A DNA stretch of 64,000 nucleotides. Origin: Vigna angularis (taxonomy: Eukaryota > Streptophyta > Magnoliopsida > Fabales > Fabaceae). The notes below the pieces were generated by a model. The model saw only the letters and a program-made list of their open reading frames with translations. It did not search any database and was not told the DNA's origin. The stretch spans positions 5,985,001 through 6,049,000 of the forward strand of contig NC_068976.1 of NCBI RefSeq assembly GCF_016808095.1. The letters are read 5' to 3'. Positions 1 to 24,355 of the stretch are shown piece by piece; position 1 is the stretch's first letter, and each line of letters starts with the position of its first letter. The translations under genes and the position numbers were made by a program.

Positions 1-2516
1 TCTATGGCTGTGTTAGGCGGCTTAAGCCTTTTACCTGGTTGCGCAGGATCGTAATTGTACTTTGCCTTCTTTTGTACTCGGGTGTTGCTAAGTTGACTAC
101 CATGCCGAACTTTTCTATGTCCGATGTAGTATTTTTAGAGTTATTGCTTGGTATTTCTTTCAGTGTATCGAAATTTTTCTTTGGGGTTCTTGAAGGCTTT
201 GTTTATGGGTTTTTGTCTGCTGTTGTTTATCTGGATCCTTGTTCTAGGTTGCCACGTTTGTGGGTTGAGTGTGTCCTATTCTAGGTTGCTAAGCTATCCT
301 TGTGCTATCAGGGTTGAACATCATTTTTTTCTTATAATCGAGTTGATATGTCAAGTTGTTCTAGTGACTAGTCGTTGGATCATTTCTTGTGTTTGAGCAA
401 TAGGATACGGGGATTTTCTTGCTCGTGTGCTCTGGTGTTTGGAACACCGGGCTCTTTTTGTACTTGGTTACCTAAATTCCAAGCTGATCACGTGCTGAGA
501 TGTCGTGGTGCTGAGTTGAGTTTTGCATTTGGGCATAGGAAGGTTGAGCTTCTTTGGGCTTTCAATGAAGGATGGTGTAAGTAGGACCACCCAAATTGCT
601 AGTTGTGCGATGCATAGAAGTTTCTTGATGGAAATATTGTTGAAATTTTACTAAGTAGACTCCTAGAAAAGAGAGATAAGTCACCATGGACAAACTAAAG
701 AACATTGTCTTACCTAGCCAGAGTTTTCCTCAGTCATTTTTACAAATTTTCTTATAGAAATTCATGGTTTTTATTAGATGAGAAATCCTAAAAATATATG
801 CTTCAGATAGATGTTATCCAGTGCCAACTTAAGGTCGTGCACACATGTTACATTGTATTTTGTGAGTTCCCCATTTTTGTAACAATATGGAGTAGTGTGT
901 TGGAGATGTTTGTCATTATAGACTTGGCACAAATGTTGTAGTAGGTCGAGTAACTAGACTGTTACTTTCCAACTAGATATAGTTGATCATGAATTAACGA
1001 TAAATCTTTACTATGTCATTCCTATGCAGATCTTTAGGTACATCACTGACAAGAACTGAGTTTAGACTTTCTTCATGATATGGAACCATCCGAGATCTAG
1101 CTTTAGATCCACCATACTTGTGTATTTTATCATTAGACCCTTTATATATATAGGTCATCCATGAGGACCTAGTAGGTCGCAAATGTCTACTTGAATGAAC
1201 TTGTGACATTTTTCCTAATGACCTTCGACAATTAGGAATGCTTGTTCAGGTGGCATTGAAATTCTAGTTTCTTCTTGAAAGTGAGTTTGATATCCTTTTT
1301 GGTCATGTTTTGATTTAGCACAAGAACCTTGCAATGATCTATTTAGATGTATTTGCGTCCCATTAATTGTAATAGCCATTGACTAGAAGACCTTGGGTCA
1401 TTAAGGCCACATGATAATTTAACTTTTGTTGGATCTCAAAGAATTTTCACCAGTAAAAGTTTAGCATCTTGCATCAATTGCATGGATTTTGAGCACATGT
1501 TTCATCCTTTGAATTTTCACATGAAAAGAACATTGGCGCATTGCACCAATGTATCATAAGGTGTTGCACATAAGCCCCATTGATGAGTGCAAATAAAGAC
1601 CCGTAACTTGTTGAGGCGAATGATATCAAAGTAAAGAGAAAATATTTTTATGCATGTTATTGTTCCACAAGTATTCAATATAATATTATATCATAATAAA
1701 ATATTAAAAATGAGTATCAAGATAACACTCTTCAAAACCATTTCAAAACTTAGATCATAAATGCTCGTGCCAGCATGAGTGATTATCAATAATCATAGAC
1801 TATCTTTATGCAGATGATGATAGTGAATAATGTGAAGACATGATAAAGTTTTACTTGAGCCCCACGGTGAGCGTTGGTGATCTTACCTAGATCTTGAGCA
1901 TGGACTTTGTGAACATGTGACAAGATCCTAACGGTGCTTTGATTGCTCCTTCTGTTTGAATAGGGTCACCTCATGGATGAGAGGGAAAGACCCACCTACA
2001 AAGACTCTCTAACGCTCAAGTCAGTAAGAGAGTTAAGATATATTATATGAGAGTAATTATCAAGTATCAAGTGTGAAGTAAGTATCCCTTGAGAGTTACT
2101 CTTATATTTATAGGATCAACATGCGTTGTGGTTCTATCCCTATTAGAATAATACTTACCTAGAAAGTATAATAATAGTCTAATAATAGAATAATTAATAA
2201 TAACCAAAATGTCAAACTATTGAAATTTAGTTATAATATATAAATATGACCCAAATAGGTATTTTGAGCTACTCGATAATGAAAAGTCTAAAATAACCTT
2301 GTTGGACCGTTAACTTAATATGTCTTTTGGGTCGAGTAGAAACAACATAAAACAAGTAGGTTTTGTTTGAGTCTCATTTTTTTTTCCACCTTCATCGACA
2401 ATAAGTGACAAAACACTCCTCCTTTCCTCCTTCTAAGAAGAGTTATTTATTACTAATTCACATTGTTCTCTTCAAGCTTGTTGTATTGGCAACTGGTTAG
2501 TAGTACTTGAAAAAAC
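1..2516. other. no recognised gene
   Basis: Only short, unsupported open frames occur here, none with a family motif I recognise. About 1580-2400 is AT-rich with blocks that look like decayed repetitive DNA, but I found no paired ends or target duplication. The 100 bp upstream of 2517 are pyrimidine-rich, as in many plant 5' leaders. Confidence 0.5.
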
Positions 2517-3011
2517 ATGAAGGTTTCTGGCCTCTTTGCTTTGCTCTTGGTGGTTGGAGCAACTGTGATGTTCTTTAACATCTTAAGTCCAACAAGGGCC
2601 TTTGGGATACCTGGTATATATCTTCTTCCCTTGTTACTCTTTGTTTTATTTGAGAAAATTAGTTAGATATCTTCCAATAATGCCAATCAATTTCTTTTGT
2701 CTTGTGTTTTGTTATTATCACTATGCGAGTTGTGCTTGCATGCAGCGGTGGCAGTTTCCAATCCAAAACTCCTTGGAAAAAACTATCATTCTTTATTTTC
2801 TGCTTTTTGTGTTTGATTTTCTGTAGTAGACAAACTATTTTTGTTATTATTCTGTTGTTTGACTTGAAACAACTATAGTGTTGTTTAGCAACAAACATTG
2901 AGTCCTTTATTTATAATCTAACAAGTTTCTAATGACATCTCAGATTTTATTGAAACCAACAGTGGTGATAAAGCCTCACGGATTGCAGAACGGAGGAAAT
3001 TGAAGGTATGA
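2517..3011 (+). CDS. possible small secreted or membrane protein gene, two exons, 3' end uncertain
   Basis: An ATG at 2517 opens a 97-nt exon (2517-2613) encoding a short hydrophobic leader (MKVSGLFALLLVVGATVMFF...) that looks like a signal peptide or anchor, followed by a GT donor. An in-phase exon after a CAG acceptor (2944-3005) encodes a polar, basic segment beginning DFIETNSGDKAS and ending in a run of Arg and Lys. The split Gly/Asp codon closes correctly. After Lys there is either another donor (GTATGA) or the protein ends two codons later at TGA 3009-3011, giving about 54 residues. The leader plus basic tail resembles a secreted peptide precursor, but I recognise no family. Another exon could lie at about 2744, but it does not keep a useful frame. 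It converges on LACS9. Confidence 0.4.
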
Positions 3012-4405
3012 ATGCTTTACAATCCTTGGACTAAAGCTCTGACACTTGATCATGCTGGTTAGAGCAATCAAAAATGATGATGATGTTATTACATAGTAAA
3101 TTTGATGTGTTAATATTAAGTACCTTGAAAGTAATACCTAGATGAATTTTACTTATTGAATAATTGATGTAAAACTTTTACACTTACAAAGTGCATGAAA
3201 AATCAGTTGTGCCTTTAAGCATCCTATGTACTGGCCAATGTAAAAGGTTAGATTGAACAAAACTAACATGGGATGAATTGATTTAAAGTTAAAATTTCTA
3301 CTTTTAAAAAAACTTTTCAATTATTTAAAACTTATTTTTATCAAACCTTGAACTTTGACCTTAATTAACTTTAAACTTTGAACTTATATTATAATTAAGG
3401 ATCATGCAAATTTCTAATTTTGTTAACTTTTAGAATAAAAGATTACGTTGAACAGAACTAATAGGGGATGAATTACTTTAAAGTTAAAGTTCTGATTTTT
3501 AAAACTTTTCAATTATCCAAAACTTATTTTTATCGGACTTTGAACTTATAATAACAAAATATCATAGTATTAAACTTTTATAAAATGTGTGAAAATTTAA
3601 TCTTGTTGCAACGAAACAAAGAGAATAAGAAATAAAAACAAGTCATACAAAAATTTTAGACGGGTTCAAATCAATAATAATAAGTTGGTGAATCACTCTA
3701 GAGAGTGATCATAAATAACTGTAAAAACAACCAAAACAATAGACTATTATAACCATAAATATAAAATGAAACATGTAATAAAACCTTTAAAATAATGAAA
3801 AATATAACCACAAGGAAAGAAAAACACTCTTGAATACCTGATGAAACACACCTTTAAATAATCACGAGAAATGAAAAACCACCTCTTGAAAATCGACAAG
3901 AAAAAAAAACACTTCCCTTAAAAAACCTTAAGGGATGAATCAAGAATCCTAACAACAGTAATAGCACCTTATCACACAAGAACCCTCTTGGAAGAACTTA
4001 AAGTCACTCTTTTAACACAAAGGTTAAACCAAAGCTTACTATAGTAGTCATTTAAAATTTTTCTTCCTTCCATCTGATTTAGCGGAATCAGGATGCACCG
4101 ATGGTTTTGGAACAAAACACTTTTTAGAAGGGAAAAGTGGCAAACAAACATAATATACTGAGTAACTCTATAATTGGAAAATTGATACAACAATAACGTC
4201 TGATAAAAGTTCATTTTACAGTGTTACTACTTCAGTAAATTAAATTATTCAACGTATTGGCCTTCTGCACGTAATAAGCCTCACTTTGCATGATAAACTT
4301 CAAATGGAAAAAACAAAATGATTAACAAAAAAATACAAAACCCTTCTCACCTCAACCTGCCCTATGCAAATGGGAAATGCTGGTAAAAAGATTAGTGTCC
4401 TTAGC
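3012..4405. other. AT-rich intergenic stretch with an imperfect direct duplication
   Basis: A block near 3244-3360 recurs imperfectly at 3434-3550; both share the words gggatgaatt and aacttatttttatc. No coding exon was found between the small plus-strand gene and the LACS9 stop codon. About 4000-4400 probably includes the LACS9 3' UTR. Confidence 0.45.
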
Positions 4406-16460
<12,055 letters not shown>

Positions 16461-16461
16461 G

Positions 16462-16496
<35 letters not shown>

Positions 16497-16916
16497 GCTT
16501 AAATTAAGTAAACGGAAGAGAAGAGAGAGAGAGAGAGAAGAGAGTGTAGCTTTGGGGAGAACGATGCAGTGAACGTCGTTGGAGTTTCAGTAGGGAACGA
16601 GTTCCCCAACTTGGTTTGGCACAAGTGCTTTCAGATTTGTTTTGTCGTCAACTTTTCTTTTCTGTTCGTTGGTTTTCCTTGGATTAGGTTGCCAACGTGG
16701 AAACAGATGCCTACCCGCAAAAGCGGAGAATAATGGAAAGGAAATTATTATTCCACCAAATTACACTACTAAAGTCTCCAAAAATTCTTTCCTTCTTTTT
16801 TTTAATTTAATTTTTATAACATTTTTTAAAGACATATTACAGCTGTCGAATAATGACGGTAATCACGGTAATTTTTTTACACAAATTATTATTACGCTTC
16901 TTACGTAATTTCACTC

Positions 16917-16967
<51 letters not shown>

Positions 16968-18385
16968 ATTTTAGTGAGGAAAAAGTAATTAATTTGAAAT
17001 AAATTAAAATAAGAAAATTAATTGCACGTTAGAAACTGAAAATATCAGTCAAATTAATTTTTTTTAGAAAAAACTTAAGTTACAATTATTTAAAATGAAA
17101 AAAGGTTTGATGTTAAATTTGTATATAGTCAAAAATCAATTTAATATATAAAATTGTTAATATAATTGTAACGTGAGAATTAAAAATATGAAATATTCAT
17201 TACAATTTAAAAAACTTTAAAGGAATAATGTAAGTCATTCAATTTGGTAGTTAAAGTGCATTTTGTTCACACCCTAGCAGTAAATAGTTATTCAGTTAGG
17301 ATGGTAAAAACGAATCTACCTCCTTCGTTTAAACTCGATTCAATAATTGTTTGTCAAAAATGAGTCAAATTAGATTAACTTGGCAAATGAAAATGGATTA
17401 AATTTACAATCTAGTCTAACTCGTTGTTAAGTTATCATTTAGATTGTTTCAAATCTTAAATAGTATCAGATATTGGTCGAGTTGTTTTAGACATTGACTG
17501 AGTTGTATCAGACCTTGGTCGAATTGTCGGACTGTGTTAATATGAACTGTCACGGTACTGGTTCAATTTTCTTTTTATGATGTCAAGCTGCTAGCACGAC
17601 TAACCCATGAGGTTGGCCTGCTAGGTTGTCGGGCTTGGCGGGTTGGTTCAGGCTCTAGAATTGAAAACGTTGTTCCAGCCTGCCTTTTTCGACCAAGCTA
17701 GCAGGCTCCAGAATTGGTCGTGCATCTTGTAGAGTACTCGTTCATGATTGTATGTTCGAGGTAGTTGGATTTGCACACGTGGTTAGAGGGTTGTTGATTA
17801 GAAGGAGGTCAGTTGCTTAAGGAATATGTATGACTTCTTCTTTGGGGTTTCATATTCCTTAGGGTTGCTTACAAGATCAAGATAACAGAAAATCATCTTT
17901 CTCTAAATTCTTCTTCATAAGATGTGTGAACACAAAAATGTACATTTGCTTAGGTCCTTAATAATGTGTGTAATATTCATTTGTCTCAATTACTTACTCC
18001 TTGCATGGCGTAATTTTGTTAACAAAAGGGATAAACCTCCTACACATTTACCTTTAATATGTTATTACTTAATTATGATTTATCTTGCTACCTACATGGA
18101 TATGTGAGCATCTCATTCCATAGTGTAGTGTTGGTCGAGATGTTTTGAACCCTCTAATTTATGTGGACATGTAAGTTGAGGTGTCTTCCTCCTCGACCTA
18201 TTAGTATAATTATATTCACTATTATCAGCTATACGTAGGATATCATTAAAAAAAACTAAAGAAAAGAAAATTTAGAACAAAAATTAGAAATTGAAAAACT
18301 ATTATGATGACACTTGTATATTCTACTAACTTTTTTTATATAGAATTAAGAGAAAATAAATAATGTAATTAAAGTATTTTTATAA
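16461..18385. other. LACS9 5' leader and promoter region, then AT-rich intergenic DNA
   Basis: Immediately before the LACS9 start, the plus strand carries (GT)n then (GA)n at about 16462-16497 and another GA run near 16519-16545. On the transcript these are CT/CA-rich leader sequences. An (AT)n microsatellite covers 16922-16966. No gene was seen from 17000 to 18385. Confidence 0.55.
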
Positions 18386-18390
18386 AACAT

Positions 18391-20774
18391 TGTCAGAACC
18401 CTTAAAAACCCTGAGTTAGTGGAAGCCAGGTGTAGGTGCAAGGGTTCTGAAATTCAGAAAGTGAAAGACAGGTGTGGGATGCAAAGTGGACGATCGGTTT
18501 TGACGATAGTATATAAGTTAAGTTTTCAAAATTCGTGCCACTTTTCTGCATGCATCATTCTCTTCCAAATATTCTGAGTTCTTCATTTCTCCTACTTCTC
18601 TCTACAATCTTCTTCTCCTTCTCTCTAAGAATTCTCATCTTTTTCTTCTTCCAATCTTCAATCAGACCACGTTTAAGTCTTCCTGGTGTCATGAGCTTTC
18701 TTTTGCACCGATCAAGTTGCTGGTTTGTGCTGGTTTGAGCTGGTAAGTTCATTCCTCTCTAAGCACTATTGTTTTCTGGTACATGCAAACCAAGTTTCTG
18801 GTTTCATGAGTTATCATCTCATTCTGAACACACTTCTAGTCTTTTGATTGGTTTAGTTTCATAAATCCTGACCCGTAGGATTCTAAGATTTCTGGTGGTG
18901 AGCTATTCTATTCAAACTATGAGCTTTCGGCTAAGTTTAAGAGGTAAGGGAAGCTTATATAATTTGATTATGATTCTTGTTCTGAATGGTTGTATGTTTG
19001 TCTGATCATTTGATGAATATGAAGTATGGGTGTTACTGCATGTTTGTTTGAATGAGGGGATAATTTATAAATGATGTGAACTTGGTTGAGATAGTGTTTG
19101 ATCTTAAGTTTGCAGCATTCTGCGTAATTCTGTGTTTGTCACCGAGAGTCATTATTGACCATTCGATTTTTCATTTGGGTATTCGGTCTGAACTAGATTC
19201 TTCTTCTGTAAAGAATTTCAGTTAATGATCGATCGGTTTTTCTCTTAGTACTCTGATAAATAAGCGTTTGGTCTAAGTATAGCTTTCTCTTTGTAAATTA
19301 GCTTAGTTAAGGTATTCTATAATATCTAAAATTGTAGATATTATAATTATCCTTTATTAAAAATAAGTGTTACATAATGGTATTAGATATATCTATACTC
19401 CTTCATTCTTAGTATAAACTAAGTAGTGCTCGGTCTTAAACCCGGCGCTCGGTCTCAGTGGTGCTCGGTTTTAATCCAAGCGCTCGGTCTCATCATAATA
19501 CTCAATTATATTATTTTTGGAATAAAAGTGTTCGACCCTCGTTTATAGTGTTCGGTTTAAACTCTTAGTTCTCAGATAAAAACTTTCATCATCTTTTGTT
19601 AGGTTTAATTATATGTATTCTATAGTATTCCATACATTCCTTGAGTTCTGTTAGTAAAGACCTTTCGGTCAAAATGGTTGAGTATCTAGGAAACGTTCCT
19701 TATTATTATAAGTGTTAGGCTTCTGATGAGTCTTGTCTTGTATGGACCGTTCGGTCTTGTTCCGTGGATAAGTGAAAGACCGCTCGGTCTTACACTAAGT
19801 GTTCGGTTATGATAATCTAAACAATATTCTCTTGTGTCGGTCTTACTTCTAAGATTTAGGTTATCTCCTTAAACTCTGTTTTAAGATGGGATCTGGTTTT
19901 ATTGGTTTGGTTTGACTGTATTGATAATGAAGTATGATGACTTTAAAGTATGATGTGATTTAAATGGTATGGATATGAAAGAGTATTCATGGGAGGAATA
20001 TCTCAGGATTTGTTATGGAATGGTAAAGTATGAATGTGGTCATGCTAAAGTGGCGTTTATCCTGATATTCTATGATTACTCATTCTCAAGTAGAGAGGAG
20101 TAAATCTTGTGTGAGAATGGCAGGAGGTCCTAGTCCATAAGGTTAAGATGGGCGATGTAAGAACGGACTAACCTCGGGTGGCGGCTATTGAGGGCATCCC
20201 AGCTACTACATCACCTGGGTGCAAAAACGTCGTAGCTACACATAATTCATAAGTCCGGACAGTCAGAGTCAAATGGTTGGTCATTCCATGCAGTGATGAA
20301 TTATTATGGTTGGAAATGTATGATTGGTTGTTGAATAATTGACTATGGAATTATATCAGATTTATGAGAAATATATGTCTTACTGAATTAATTAAATTAC
20401 ATAAGCTTACCCTATTTCCTATCTTGTCTGTTTTGTTCATTCTGTTGTCATTCCTGTTGCAATGATCATCCTGTGGATGTGAGCAGAAGGGGAAGAATGC
20501 TTGTTGGAAGAAGCCTTGGAAGAAGTGGAGGTTAAGGCTGAACCTTAAGACCGTTCAGAAATTAGAGATTTTCTTTCTGTATAACCGTTCGATTAAGATT
20601 GTTTTGTTGGAACTGTTCGGTCCAGTATTTAGCTTTGTAAAATTTTTAATTCTGTAGTATTTTGTAAGGCCATTCCGCCATAAACGTATCCTTCCTTTCT
20701 GAACTGATTTGTAATATTGTTAATATGTGAGTATTCTATGATATGGTTTTATACTGTATTTTTGGGATGTTACA
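18391..20774 (+). mobile_element. solo LTR, 2.4 kb, with perfect target duplication
   Basis: The element starts TGTCAGAACCC and ends GGGATGTTACA (TG...CA). It is flanked by the 5-bp duplication aacat at 18386-18390 and 20775-20779. No internal region or second LTR is present. Length and layout resemble long LTRs of plant gypsy (Tekay/Del-like) elements; that assignment is inference. About 19180-19810 and the last 200 bp are studded with a degenerate word of the form CGNTCGGTCT. Orientation is assumed from the TG start. Confidence 0.8.
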
Positions 20775-20779
20775 AACAT

Positions 20780-22164
20780 AGTTAATATAAAAAGATTTTG
20801 AATTAAATTAGATGTGATCATGGATTAACATTTTTCAAATTAATATTCATTTTGTTAATTAGATTAAATTGGATGTGAGATCAACATAATCAACTTTAAC
20901 ATAGGATCAACTCAAATATAAACTCAACTTCATTTGGCCAAATCCGTCTTGATCCCACTGGAGTTCGACTTAGACTTAGACTCAATCAAACTTAGCTTAA
21001 TATCGGACCAACCTAACCTAATTCCTATTAGAGTTAGCCCGACTCATGCCTACCATGGCTTCACTAAACATAGGATTAGACCCACTTAGCTCGATGTGGC
21101 ATGGGTTCAACCTAACTTAGCTTGACATGACACCAACCTGATGTTAAGACAAGATTTTCTAGAGAGACTAGATTGTCTAGCCACTCGAGTTTTAAAGTTT
21201 AACATACAACACTTAACGAAAATATTGTTTAGTGAAATGTAACGTCTAAGAGAAGTGCATGAACGTACTATACTTTTGTCTTCTTTGTTTTTTCTCTCTT
21301 TATTTGTGCAGATAATGACAACACCAAACTTTACTCAAAAGCACTACACACAGATCAGAAAGACATTGAGAAATAGGAAGACATTCTTGAAATGTTTCCC
21401 TAAAGCTTTATGTTCTGCCATAGTCGTACAAGCTCTCACTGTTAAAGCAATGTTGCTCTTCCTAAGATGCAAAAAAGTACAAATCTTTGTACAAGAAGCC
21501 ACTTACTCTAAAAAAGGTCAACTCTTTCTAAGTAACGATAATCTCTCGAATAAAGCTATATAATGAGAACTCACAAAAGAGAATAGAAGAACTTTTGCTA
21601 TCATTGAATCGTTACACTATTATCTCTCTAAAAGTTTACATCGTCTTATTCTATTCTTAGAAAAAGAAAAAAGTTTTTCAAGTTATCATATTTCGTAGTA
21701 TTGAATTTATCCTTTCTTTAAGATTTATTTGAATCTATACTTGTAATCGAAATATTGATTATGTTTGTTTATTCATAAGTGAATTAAAACACTTGTATTA
21801 TTTAACTCAGTTGAGTTAAACATTCTAGATAGGTTGTCTAGGGTTGATACCAAAAATGGCTAAACTCAGACTAGTGAAGTTGATTAGGGGAACTAGAAGT
21901 TGTTGATAATAATTGTATACCAGGAGAAAGTTATACTTGTTTGTAATCTTGTATAAGATTAGTGGAACCCCTTAAAAGGTGTTAAGGGAGACTAGACATA
22001 GCTTAGGTTGAGTGAATCACTATAAAAATACTTGTGTTATTTATTTTCCTGTTTAAGACGTTTTCCTAAACACTTGCTTGAAATCACAGGGATCTAACAA
22101 TTACTACAATTTATCTAACACTCGCAATAGTTATTAAACGTTGTTTTTGCAAAAAGTTTTAAAA
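20780..22164. other. no recognised gene
   Basis: About 20790-21180 is a degenerate, word-like sequence (recurring aactta, gcttgac and similar) matching the style of 23310-23720. A 102-residue frame at 21255-21563 begins with a hydrophobic stretch but has no family signature, and I do not call it a gene. The rest is AT-rich. Confidence 0.45.
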
Positions 22165-23305
22165 CATTATATGTGGGATTAATCTCCGTTATATTGAATA
22201 TACACATATGGTACTCTATTTATAATAGAAGAATATGGGCTAAGCCCAAAATACAAATAAGAAATAATAACAAACTAACTAAAGATAACATATAAAGATA
22301 AGATAAACATAATATATCTACACTCCCCCTTAAGCTTGTGCATACAAATTACATATACCAAACTTACTACTAATATAATCAATAGACTTAGTGAAAATAT
22401 ATGCTTCTACACTCGAGTGACACCCAATTGTTAATGATTTACGAAGACGACATAAAAGAAGAAATACCAACCCTGAAGACTCCTCCTGAGCAACAAATCT
22501 GAGAGGTTGCTCCATGTAAATATCTTCCTGCAAATCGTCGTTAAGGAATGCATTGTTGATATCCATGGATAAAGAGGTCATTGTTGAAGAGCCACTACGA
22601 CTATAGATAGACTAACAAAAGCCGTATATTTGCCATGGGAGAAAAAATCATATATAAACGGGTCAAATGCAATGGTGACAGAAGGGAAGTCAGAAGAGAC
22701 AGTAGCAGAAGAAGTCATGGATAAACAGGAGAGAGAAACCTTAAAAATCCAATATTCTCTAATCAAGGCACCTGAAAAAGAAAAAAAAAGCAACCTCAAT
22801 GCTCTAAATAAATGTCTAAGAGGAGACGAGACGTACGACCATGCACGATGAACCTAAAATGGAAAAAGAGCAACCTCAACACTCTGAATCACTGCAAGAC
22901 GTGCTACCATGCATGAAGGAAAAGGGAGCAAATCAACAACTTCAAAAGACAAAGGCACTAAGAGCGTGTAAGAGCTTCGATGAAGGCATCTAATGGTACG
23001 GTGGTCGCCTGACCAAGACAATCAATACGATGTGATCGTCAGTCGAAACTAGAACTTCAATAATGACAGTGGTAAACAATGGCACTGCTAGTAGCAAGAA
23101 TAGGCAATGTCGCTACCGACAACGACAGATATAGTGGTAGAGGCGAAAAAAACTTTTTTTCTCAAAGGAACCTAGCTCTGATAATATGTTAAGAATTGGA
23201 CTTTAAGCTTAATTCAATCCCACAAAACCGACTTGTAAGATGAGGTTAACATCCAGTTATATACTATAAATTAGTCTTATCTCTAATCAATGTGAGACTT
23301 CCAAC
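22165..23305 (-). mobile_element. chimeric non-autonomous LTR element: copia-type LTR and body joined to a TRIM-family LTR
   Basis: The left LTR (about 22165-22322, with tatgggctaagcccaaaata) belongs to the copia-like family also seen at 7067 and 52247. The body follows the polypurine tract and carries a reverse-transcriptase scrap on the minus strand (NAFLNDDLQEDIYMEQP near 22500-22560). It ends in a primer-site complement (gctctgataata, 23175-23186). The right LTR (23187-23305, tgttaagaattgg...cttccaaca) instead belongs to the short TRIM family at 5165-5748. The junction falls exactly at the primer-binding site. Confidence 0.65.
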
Positions 23306-24355
23306 ATAACTAGACTAAATGTCATCCTACTTAACCTAGTTTTAATCATGTCAGGATCAATATGGTTTTGATTGAACTAGGATCAACCTAAGCTTAGCCA
23401 ACCTCAAATGAATTAAACTCACTTCAACTCTATCAAATGTAGACTCGTTCTGCATCAGGTCGACTTAGACTTAGGCTAACTTAACTTGAGCTTAGACTAA
23501 CTCGACTTAACTTGAGCTTAAACTAACTCGACTTAACTTAAACCTTACTTAACCTAGTTTTAATTGAACCAAAACTATCATGTACCAAGCCTAACTCAAC
23601 TAAATATGGTTTAGTTCTAACTCAAATGAACATGACCATGCATTGATTTGTTTGAATGCAAGTTTACTTTAATTCAACTAAACCCAAACCAACTTGTTTC
23701 GGTTTTGATCAACTTGACTCAATTTTAATGATCAAAAAGCATATTTATTTTGAATTTTCAAAATGAAAAAATTTATTCCATCTATATCCAATCTAAATTT
23801 AATTAAATGAACTTAAAACCAAAAATATGAATTTAAATTTAAGATAATTTTATTTAAATTAGAGTAATATAAAATTGAATAATTATTGATTAAACTTTAC
23901 CGTTTGCATTTTTTTTTCTCACCTTTAATTCTTATAAAAGAATTGCAAACTAATTTTTATTGGAATATCACAAAAATAGCTGAAAAAAAGTATATAATAA
24001 GTTTGCGGAGATAAATAGCTTTCAATATGTTCGGAAGCTATAATAAGAAAATAAAACTAAATTATATTACAATATCCTTAATGGTATTTTAAGATCATCT
24101 TATAAGATCATTTAGTTGTCTTTGTGTGATATATTGAATAGCACCATTTACTTCATAAAACAGGTATAATAAAATACAAATATCAGCAAATGACAAATAG
24201 TATATTTTTCTTCCCAAAAGAATAGTGCCCCTCAAACACTGTATGTATATGATGTAAACACACAAAGAGCTTGGTTAGTTAATTCTGTTGTTGCAATATA
24301 TTAAAAAAAAGGAAAACAAAAAATAGTCTTTACATTCTCTTAATGCTGAAAAGGC
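23306..24355. other. AT-rich stretch with degenerate short repeats; SGT 3' flank
   Basis: About 23440-23560 holds an imperfect 30-31 bp tandem repeat built on cttaacttgagctta and aactaactcga. From 23740 the sequence is plain AT-rich DNA leading to the 3' UTR of the SGT gene. Confidence 0.5.

Noticed and set aside
21255..21563. 102-codon frame with hydrophobic start
   Set aside because: No family signature, no splice or codon support, and decayed repetitive surroundings.
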